Of a DNA stretch of 15,230 bases, positions 7,304-13,157 are shown one piece after another. The notes below the pieces were generated by a model. The model had not been told where the DNA came from and ran no database searches. It saw only the letters and a list, made by a program, of their open reading frames with translations. This stretch comes from Litorimonas sp039962885. Its GTDB lineage: Bacteria > Pseudomonadota > Alphaproteobacteria > Caulobacterales > Maricaulaceae. Position numbers and translations under genes: made by a program. How positions within the stretch are numbered: position 1 is the first letter of the stretch; each line of letters starts with the position of its first letter. Location of the stretch: NCBI GenBank assembly GCA_039962885.1, contig JBDVGI010000187.1, positions 1-15,230 on the forward strand, written 5' to 3'.

Positions 7304-8008
7304 TTAGGTATAAACTTGAGAGGCTTGTGTCGGAGTTACACCAAACATTCTTTTCATGGTTCTGTTAAAGTGTGCTTTGTCAGAAAAGTGCCCTGCCAAA
7401 GCTGCATCTGATAAATTAGCGCCATAAGATAGAGCTTTATTAGCTTTAACGAGTTTTCTCCACATCACCCAAGTAGAAAGAGGCACGCCGATTTGTTCTC
7501 TTGCTAAGGTCCTTACACGAGAGCGCGATAGGCCCGATCGTTTAGCGGCATCTAAAATTGATGGGTTATCAAGGTTTTGGTCCAAATCCTCCAAAACAGC
7601 TAAAAGACGTGAATCTAATCGTTCAAAAGATAATTTATCAAGTTTATCCAATGCAATTATGATTTCATCCCGTGAGTCAGTTGCCTTAAACGGCAATCGT
7701 TCGGCACTTTGCAAGATGTGAATATTCGCCTCACCAACAAAACTTGCTAAATCTAATGCAATACTGAGTCTGGGAGAAAGATATAAATGTGTAAGCTGGC
7801 CATCACATTTAATCCTATTCTTTATTAAGGGTTTAATTAAAACCACGCGACCAGAATGTTCATTATTATGTTCATCAATCACATTAATGTCATTATTCAC
7901 ACCCAAAACAATTTGAAATGCTACGTTATAGGAAACTACATTTTGGCTCGATGTAGGGAAAAAGATGGCGTATGAATTTCCAAAAAAAAATTTAGGTTCT
8001 GATGTCAT
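7304..8008 (-). CDS. AraC-family transcriptional regulator
   Basis: This is a 234-residue DNA-binding regulator. The C-terminal third has the paired helix-turn-helix of the AraC/XylS family. HTH1 is at about 151-174 (AAKRSGLSRSRVRTLAREQIG) and HTH2 at about 199-225, ending in the typical FNRTMKRMFGVTPTQ. The N-terminal ~100 residues are a short sensor-like region with many beta-type hydrophobic stretches and no close match I recognise. The protein is shorter than most AraC members (about 250-300). The ATG at 8008 has no good Shine-Dalgarno. Codons 7-9 form a run of nine Ts (7982-7990). The gene is AT-richer than the permease and FadJ genes to its right. It lies between the alcohol-dehydrogenase/crotonase unit and the receptor operon on the same strand, so regulation of one or both is the natural inference. 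No effector can be named. Confidence 0.9.
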   Translation of the reverse strand: MTSEPKFFFGNSYAIFFPTSSQNVVSYNVAFQIVLGVNNDINVIDEHNNEHSGRVVLIKPLIKNRIKCDGQLTHLYLSPRLSIALDLASFVGEANIHILQSAERLPFKATDSRDEIIIALDKLDKLSFERLDSRLLAVLEDLDQNLDNPSILDAAKRSGLSRSRVRTLAREQIGVPLSTWVMWRKLVKANKALSYGANLSDAALAGHFSDKAHFNRTMKRMFGVTPTQASQVYT

Positions 8009-8344
8009 ACTTACTTAAGTCCCAAATAGGTGAAGAGGGTAAACTATAACCACTGAAATAGCTAGCAATGTTACTAGTGGATGTCGAATATGGAAATTTT
8101 ACGTCACGCAGGAATGGGAATGGGATTGAAATTGCGATTTCAACCTCATTTCCAAATCTCACCGCCACCATTAAGTAGAATAATAGAACCATAATCTATA
8201 TTTGATTTTATTATAAAAATTCACTAAAAATCATAACCTTAAAGAAACTTATTAATCTCGCAAATGAGCTTAAGGCACTTACCTTCACCCGAATAACGGT
8301 TAAACGCAACTTACATTAGTTGTTTTCAGTCAAATTTTACAATA
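8009..8344. other. AT-rich intergenic region upstream of the AraC gene
   Basis: This is 336 bp without a convincing gene. A 66-codon minus-strand frame (8192 down to 7992) overlaps the regulator start but has no ribosome-binding site and no recognisable product. The stretch 8195-8240 is very AT-rich and includes a minus-strand TATAAT at 8215-8210, without a matching -35. A weak inverted pair CAACT/AGTTG (about 8308-8323) lies just downstream of the crotonase-family stop. The region probably holds the regulator's promoter. Confidence 0.4.
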
Positions 8345-9121
8345 TCATTCAAATATCGGTTTGCGTTTAGCAATGAAGGCGGCAATACCTTCGCGCCCAT
8401 CATTTGAACGCGCACACAAACTAATTTCTCGTCCCTCAATTTCCATTTGTGTTTCGAGACTATTATTAAAAGATTGTAGTAAAAGTTTTTTAACGGCGTA
8501 ATTTGCATTGCCTGAGCCTTCTGCCAGCATTCTTGCAACGTCCATTGCTCTTTCAGCTAATTTCCCATCTTCAACGACTTCTGTAATAAGTCCCCATTCT
8601 AATGCTTGTTCAGCTGACAATATTTTGTTTGTCAACATAAGGTCTTGAGCGCGCCGCAATCCTATCAGTCTCGGGAGAAAATAGGACGCACTACCATCAG
8701 GGCTCAAACCAGACTTCGTATAGGCCATCATAAAAGAGGCTTTGTCACTGGCTAAAACGATATCACCTGTAATGGATAGGCTGAAGCCTGCTCCCGCAGC
8801 CATACCGTTGACGGCCACCACGAGCGGAGCTTTCGTTCTGGAAAAAGTTGAAACGGCCGTATGTACATCGTCAGCTAATTCTTTGATTTTGGCCCCTAAA
8901 TCTGCTCCATAAGACGCCATTTCTTTAATATCACCTCCCGCAGAGAAAAACCGTCCGTTGCCCGTGAGAAGTATAGCTTTTACAGTGCTATCATTATCAC
9001 ATTGTTTCGCAACATATGTTAACTCAGAGGCCAATGATTTATTGATCCCATTTGCAGCCTTGGGTCTATTCAAGCTAATGACCGCAACCCTATCGACAAT
9101 TTTAAATTCTAATGTTTTCAT
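8345..9121 (-). CDS. Enoyl-CoA hydratase/isomerase family protein (PaaG-like)
   Basis: This is a crotonase-fold protein of typical length (258 aa) acting on acyl-CoA thioesters. The oxyanion-hole segments are FSAGGD (59-64) and AAGAGFS (108-114). The two catalytic glutamates of true enoyl-CoA hydratases are absent: the GGGCE position reads GAGFS (S114) and the QPE position falls in AYT (about 134-135). An aspartate is present at D142 in LSPDGS, as in PaaG-type isomerases and other crotonase-fold enzymes that use Asp. I therefore expect isomerisation, ring chemistry or another crotonase reaction rather than plain hydration. The hydroxycinnamoyl-CoA hydratase-lyase Glu is also missing. The gene starts 17 nt after the alcohol dehydrogenase stop, almost certainly in one transcript. 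The exact substrate is unknown. Confidence 0.9.
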   Translation of the reverse strand: MKTLEFKIVDRVAVISLNRPKAANGINKSLASELTYVAKQCDNDSTVKAILLTGNGRFFSAGGDIKEMASYGADLGAKIKELADDVHTAVSTFSRTKAPLVVAVNGMAAGAGFSLSITGDIVLASDKASFMMAYTKSGLSPDGSASYFLPRLIGLRRAQDLMLTNKILSAEQALEWGLITEVVEDGKLAERAMDVARMLAEGSGNANYAVKKLLLQSFNNSLETQMEIEGREISLCARSNDGREGIAAFIAKRKPIFE

Positions 9122-9138
9122 CTTTTCTCGTCTATTCC

Positions 9139-10242
9139 TTAAGGTAATAAAACAGCTTTAACACATAGGCCTGCATGCTGATCTGACACGGCCTGATTAA
9201 TATCAGATAGAGCATAGGTTTTGATCATCTTATCAAATGGAAGGCGCCCTTCTCTATAATACTCAACTAATTGAGGAATAAAAACATCTGGACTACTATC
9301 ACCCTCTATAATTCCTTTAATCGTGTGCCCCTGCCCCATCACTTGTAACATATTACCCGGCACAGGCGTATCAGGCGGCGTAACGCTCACGACGCCCAGC
9401 GTACCTTTCACGCCGAGGCAGTTCATAATCGCTTGTAGAATATCCGGCACGCCGGAGGTATCCAAAGCATAATCCACACCTCGAGGGTCAATGTCTAGAA
9501 CAGCTTCAGCCAAACTTTCAAATTGCGCAGGGTCAAGGGTGTGGGTCGCACCAAATAATTTAGCCATTTCACGCCGTTCAGGTTTTGGTTCAACAAGAAT
9601 CACAGTTTTACATTTTGCAATCTTTGCCCCCATCACGGCAGATAAACCCACAGAACCACCGCCTGTAATTAAAAGAGATGACCCTTCTTTGACATCCAAA
9701 GAGTTCAAAACAGCGCCAACCCCTGTTTGCACACCACAACCGATGGGACCCATAAGTTCAAGTGGGACATCATCTGGCACTTTCACGACATTGCGCTCAT
9801 AAGCCAGAGCGTAGGTCGCAAAGGATGATTGGCAAAAAAAATGACTACTAATTTCATTTTCTCCGTCACGAATGGCTTTAGAACTATCCAGCCGTTTGCC
9901 CGCAAAATTATACGCTCGCCACTCCCGACAGTATGCTTCATCACCATCGTCACATCTATCGCAATGTCCGCAAGATCCAAATGTTATGATGACACGGTCT
10001 CCTACCTTCACTTTAGTCACTTTACTGCCGATGGAATGGACAATACCTGAACCTTCATGACCAAGAACAGCAGGAAGATCAAAACCTGGAAGATGTCCTG
10101 ACGCAAATACCAAATCCGTATGACACAAACCCACGCCAGATATCTCTACGCAAATTTCATTGTCTCGCGGCGCGTCAAGTTGCAGACTAGAAATTTCGAA
10201 ACGGGAATTTCCCCCACGTACGATTGCGGCTCTAATCTCCAT
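9139..10242 (-). CDS. Zinc-dependent alcohol dehydrogenase, aryl/allyl-alcohol type (XylB/AdhC-like)
   Basis: This is a medium-chain dehydrogenase of 367 aa interconverting an alcohol and an aldehyde with NAD(H). Catalytic zinc ligands are C40, H62 and C169, with E63 beside H62. The structural zinc site is C91, C94, C97 and C105. The Rossmann motif is GGGSVG (194-199), followed by the acidic residue E218 (VEPKPERR), which points to NAD rather than NADP. The motifs YNFAGKR and FFCQSSFATYAL resemble benzyl- and geraniol-alcohol dehydrogenases. The His51 proton-relay position of horse enzyme appears to be V45. The ATG at 10242 has GGGAA at good spacing. It is the first gene of a two-gene unit with the crotonase-family gene, divergent from the SDR gene. 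Likely substrates are aromatic, allylic or terpenoid alcohols (inference from family resemblance). Confidence 0.93.
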   Translation of the reverse strand: MEIRAAIVRGGNSRFEISSLQLDAPRDNEICVEISGVGLCHTDLVFASGHLPGFDLPAVLGHEGSGIVHSIGSKVTKVKVGDRVIITFGSCGHCDRCDDGDEAYCREWRAYNFAGKRLDSSKAIRDGENEISSHFFCQSSFATYALAYERNVVKVPDDVPLELMGPIGCGVQTGVGAVLNSLDVKEGSSLLITGGGSVGLSAVMGAKIAKCKTVILVEPKPERREMAKLFGATHTLDPAQFESLAEAVLDIDPRGVDYALDTSGVPDILQAIMNCLGVKGTLGVVSVTPPDTPVPGNMLQVMGQGHTIKGIIEGDSSPDVFIPQLVEYYREGRLPFDKMIKTYALSDINQAVSDQHAGLCVKAVLLP

Positions 10243-10451
10243 TGTACATATTCCCTACGGTCGCAATTTTCAACTTATGCCAAGATTAAGCACAATATAC
10301 TCTCTTGACCACTGACAGAAAGCGCAGGCCCAAGGGATATAATAAAGGGATAGAATGAACGTCGAGATAAATACCCCACCGCCCCATAATATTACTAGTT
10401 TCTCAGCTTGTTTAAACGCTATACGCAATATGTAAGATAATGGAGATAAAT
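10243..10451. promoter_or_regulatory. Divergent promoter region between the alcohol dehydrogenase and SDR genes
   Basis: On the plus strand a TATAAT (10338-10343) sits within a pair of perfect 8-bp direct repeats AAGGGATA (10332-10339 and 10345-10352), 13 bp apart. The best upstream -35-like hexamer (CTGACA, 10312-10317) is 20 bp away, too far for a textbook promoter. On the minus strand TATATT (10299-10294) is a possible -10 for the dehydrogenase, about 50 nt before its start. The repeats could be a regulator site over the SDR promoter. Confidence 0.35.
10442..10446 (+). promoter_or_regulatory. Ribosome-binding site deciding the SDR start
   Basis: GGAGA lies 5 nt before the ATG at 10452. 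The in-frame ATG at 10440 would place this site inside the coding region and adds four residues not typical of the family. Confidence 0.6.
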
Positions 10452-11210
10452 ATGGACTTGGGTCTTAAAGGTAAAAAAGTCATTCTAACGGGGGGAAGCC
10501 GCGGTATTGGCCGCGCCGCGCTTGAGCATTTCGCATCCGAAGGCGCAGATGTCGCTTTCTTTTCGCGCAGCGCTGACGGCGTAAAAAAAGCAGCCGATGA
10601 GCTAGCCAAACATGGCGGCAAAGTTTTCGCCGAAGCGCACGAAGTTGACGATATGGAATCTTACGCGGCATGGCTTGAAAAAGCAGCCAAGGAACTCGGC
10701 GGCTGCGATATCTTTGTTCATAACATTAGCGCCTCTGGCGCGGGCGCGACCGGAGATTGGGATAAGGTTTTCAACCTTGATGTTAAATCTGCTGTGACGG
10801 GCGTTGAAACGCTCCAACCGCATTTAGAAAAATCAGGTAACGGCTCCATTGTCCTTATGGTGACAACGGCGGCGGTTGAAACGTTCTTCGTTCCGCAAGC
10901 CTATAACGCCCTCAAAGCGTCTTTGATTACTTATGGCTCACAGCTTTCACAGGCCCTAGGCCCTAAAGGCGTACGCGTGAATATGGTCTCTCCTGGCCCC
11001 ATCGCCTTCCCTGGCGGAAATTGGGCTAACATTAAAGAAGGTAAGCCAGAGTTCTACGCCGCCACCGAAGCCAATATGGCCTTGGGACGTTTTGGAACGC
11101 CAGAAGATGTGGCCAAGACCGTCGTCTTCCTATCCAGCGATGCCTCTGGCTACACAACAGGAACTAATGTCATTATTGACGGCGGCTACACCAAGCGTGT
11201 TCAGTTCTAA
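10452..11210 (+). CDS. SDR-family NAD(P)-dependent oxidoreductase
   Basis: This is a classical short-chain dehydrogenase of 252 aa from the ATG at 10452. The cofactor glycine motif TGGSRGIG is at 13-20. The usual NNAG reads HNISASG. The catalytic Tyr-Lys pair is in YNALK, and the C-terminal PGPIAFPGG and TGTNVIIDGGY segments are typical. At the position 13 residues before the Tyr, normally the catalytic Ser, the sequence is VTTAAVE, so Thr replaces Ser. Such enzymes reduce or oxidise a keto or hydroxy group; the substrate cannot be predicted. It is divergent from the alcohol dehydrogenase gene and may share its regulation. A strong intrinsic terminator follows 26 bp after the stop, so it is probably monocistronic. 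Confidence 0.93.
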   Translation: MDLGLKGKKVILTGGSRGIGRAALEHFASEGADVAFFSRSADGVKKAADELAKHGGKVFAEAHEVDDMESYAAWLEKAAKELGGCDIFVHNISASGAGATGDWDKVFNLDVKSAVTGVETLQPHLEKSGNGSIVLMVTTAAVETFFVPQAYNALKASLITYGSQLSQALGPKGVRVNMVSPGPIAFPGGNWANIKEGKPEFYAATEANMALGRFGTPEDVAKTVVFLSSDASGYTTGTNVIIDGGYTKRVQF

Positions 11211-11235
11211 TATAAATTAAGACCATAACTTATCT

Positions 11236-11270
11236 AAAAGGCCACCCCAAATCTGGGCGTGGCCTTTTTT
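11236..11270 (+). terminator. Intrinsic terminator after the SDR gene
   Basis: AAAAGGCCAC (11236-11245) pairs with GTGGCCTTTT (11259-11268). CCC/GGG (11246-11248, 11255-11257) extends the stem past one bulged C, and a run of six Ts (11265-11270) ends it. This is a textbook rho-independent terminator on the plus strand. Confidence 0.92.
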
Positions 11271-11423
11271 GTGGCTGGCGTTAGGTGGGCTGGTGTGTAT
11301 GAGGGGATGATTTGCTGAAATCGTGAGCGGCTTAAACCGCCTAAAGAAGGGCGCTAGCGTTATCTCTACTGAATCGTTATAGTGAAAAAAGCCTCTCTGT
11401 TCGCGGACATAATAAGATTCTCT

Positions 11424-12068
11424 ATGCCCAATAAAAAAAACTCACCTTTCGTTCTTTTAGTCTCATTTCTTCTGGTGAATTGCGCTCATGTTAAGACTGA
11501 CGAAACCGACCCGAAAATTGCTTTCGCTATTGGTGAGATTCAATCAACTGAAATGCGGAAATTGACGGATGATGAAAGAGTAAAGAAGCTAAGTAACGGG
11601 GACATAGTAGTCACTAACGCCTGCGGTCATTCCGTTACAAAGTTTGAAATTGTAAATTCCACAGGTGAAGTGGAAAATTACCTGACAGACGAAGACCGAA
11701 TTGGCGAATGGTGCAAACCACCCTATGACTTTGAAATTGGAACTTACTTTTTGGTTGTCGATATAGATGGTCAAAGCATCCTTGATTCTGCCCCTTTAGA
11801 ATTTGATTCAAACTCCCTACTTATCGACCCGGAGCAGGTTCAATATTGGAAGGATGATTATGGAGACTTTCCAGTCGAATTGAATTGGGTGGAATTGGAG
11901 GATCCAGAATTTCCTCCTTATCCATTAAATGCCAACGATCCAAATATAGTCGAGTACGCACGAAAATTCGATTATTTACGTATTGAACATGCTGAATCTG
12001 GACGCCCGCATATTCTTCAAACTCATGGTTATAAGTTGTCTGATATATTTACACAGAGTGAACCATAG
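11424..12068 (+). CDS. Putative lipoprotein of unknown function
   Basis: I do not recognise this family. From the ATG at 11424 the protein is 214 aa. It starts MPNKKNSPFVLLVSFLLVNC, a short basic n-region and hydrophobic core ending in a possible lipobox LVNC with C20. Asn at -1 is unusual for a lipobox. A GTG at 11382 is also in frame but adds 14 residues before the signal. Neither start has a good Shine-Dalgarno. The mature part is acidic (many D/E), with two further cysteines, C67 (NACGHS) and C97 (EWCKPP), that could form a disulphide. A beta-rich middle (KFEIVNSTGEV, YFLVVDIDGQ) precedes a proline- and tyrosine-rich region. It follows the SDR terminator and so is probably transcribed alone. 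It is convergent with the permease gene and has no clear link to the catabolic genes. Confidence 0.7.
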   Translation: MPNKKNSPFVLLVSFLLVNCAHVKTDETDPKIAFAIGEIQSTEMRKLTDDERVKKLSNGDIVVTNACGHSVTKFEIVNSTGEVENYLTDEDRIGEWCKPPYDFEIGTYFLVVDIDGQSILDSAPLEFDSNSLLIDPEQVQYWKDDYGDFPVELNWVELEDPEFPPYPLNANDPNIVEYARKFDYLRIEHAESGRPHILQTHGYKLSDIFTQSEP

Positions 12069-12130
12069 GGATTCTACAAATTTTGTGGGAGCATTCTATT
12101 GTATGCTTACAACCCATTGTTACCGAAATC

Positions 12131-12163
12131 GAGCGTCTTAAAATCGCTCAATAAAGGACGCTC
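12131..12163. repeat. Alternative hairpins between convergent genes
   Basis: GAGCGTC (12131-12137) can pair with GACGCTC (12157-12163) or, through GAGCG, with CGCTC (12145-12149). It lies between the lipoprotein and permease stops. It may terminate one or both transcripts, but there is no clear T-run. Confidence 0.3.
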
Positions 12164-12206
12164 ACAAATCCAATCAAAATAACTATTGTAACTACTTCAC
12201 TTTCCC

Positions 12207-13121
12207 CTAAACATTCTCGGCCGCCATATTCTGTTTCTTGAGGGTATCTTGGCGGAAGGCGATATACAGTCCTGCTCCGATGATAATTGGCGCGCCAATC
12301 CATAAGGATGGCCCCGGAATGAATCCCCAAATCAAAAACCCATATAGGGTTGACCACAAGAGATTGCTGTAATCCATCGGCGCTATCAACGACATGGGGG
12401 CATATTTAATCGATTCAGATAAAGCCACTTGGCCTAATGCGCCCAAAAGTGCGATTGAGACGAGGAGCAACCAAACCATCGGTGGGTGGGGCTGCGCGAC
12501 AAAGATCATCACAACGCCCAGCACGGGGATTGCTAAAAGCGTGTACCAAAAGACGATAGCGGTCGAGCTTTCTGTCGTGCTTAAATATTTGATGAGGATG
12601 AATGTATAGGCCGTTAAGACCACCCCGCTCATAGCGACCAGAGAGCCTTTCATAGGAAGCCCTGAACCGCCGGGCTGTACCACAATCAAAACGCCGATAA
12701 AGCCTATGATGAGCGCCGTCCATCTACGGCGGCCTACGATTTCGCCCAATAAAACGATGGACATGATGGTCACAATGAAGGGCGAGGAGAAACTGATCAT
12801 CGCCAATTCTGGCAACTGTAGCAAGAGCGCAGCCCAAAAGCTAAGCCCCATAGCAATGGCCCCTATGAGCGTTCTAAACCCATGCAGGCGCAAGCGCTTG
12901 GTTTTAATCACCGAAAGCCCCGGCCCATTTATGAGCCATAAAAACATCAGAAGAAAGCCAAAGAAAAAGCGGTAAAATAAGCTCTCAAGGACATGGACTC
13001 CCATATCCCCCGCGACTTTCACTATCATGAACATTGAGCCCAGAAAGAAGATAGCCAGTAAGCGCAAAAGAATCCCGTAGACAGGGCGCGGCTCAATCGT
13101 GGATTCAAATTTGCTAGCCAA
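12207..13121 (-). CDS. EamA/DMT-superfamily permease
   Basis: This is an inner-membrane drug/metabolite-transporter-type permease, 304 aa with about ten hydrophobic helices in two EamA repeats (roughly 15-145 and 160-295). Typical features are the first-repeat helix ending VTIMSIVLLGEIVGRRRW and the second-repeat segment near SIKYAPMSLIAPMDYSNLLWSTLYG. Such proteins export amino acids, metabolites or drugs, and the substrate here is unknown. The only start codon that keeps the first helix whole is a TTG at 13121. It lacks a clear Shine-Dalgarno, and the frame is closed by a TGA at 13157. It begins 36 nt after the stop of the FadJ-type gene on the same strand and may be co-transcribed with it. 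The function is not obviously tied to fatty-acid oxidation. Confidence 0.92.
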   Translation of the reverse strand: MASKFESTIEPRPVYGILLRLLAIFFLGSMFMIVKVAGDMGVHVLESLFYRFFFGFLLMFLWLINGPGLSVIKTKRLRLHGFRTLIGAIAMGLSFWAALLLQLPELAMISFSSPFIVTIMSIVLLGEIVGRRRWTALIIGFIGVLIVVQPGGSGLPMKGSLVAMSGVVLTAYTFILIKYLSTTESSTAIVFWYTLLAIPVLGVVMIFVAQPHPPMVWLLLVSIALLGALGQVALSESIKYAPMSLIAPMDYSNLLWSTLYGFLIWGFIPGPSLWIGAPIIIGAGLYIAFRQDTLKKQNMAAENV

Positions 13122-13157
13122 TGGGCCAGCTTTTAAATGTGAGGGTCTTAAGCCTCA

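Noticed and set aside
7992..8192. 66-codon minus-strand frame overlapping the AraC start
   Set aside because: No Shine-Dalgarno, no family resemblance, AT-rich composition. Kept only as a note in the intergenic entry.
8210..8215. Minus-strand TATAAT as a promoter for the AraC gene
   Set aside because: No acceptable -35 at 16-18 bp, and it sits in very AT-rich DNA where such hexamers arise by chance.
8345..9121. Feruloyl-CoA hydratase-lyase
   Set aside because: The catalytic Glu of that enzyme is missing, and no vanillin dehydrogenase or feruloyl-CoA synthetase is adjacent.
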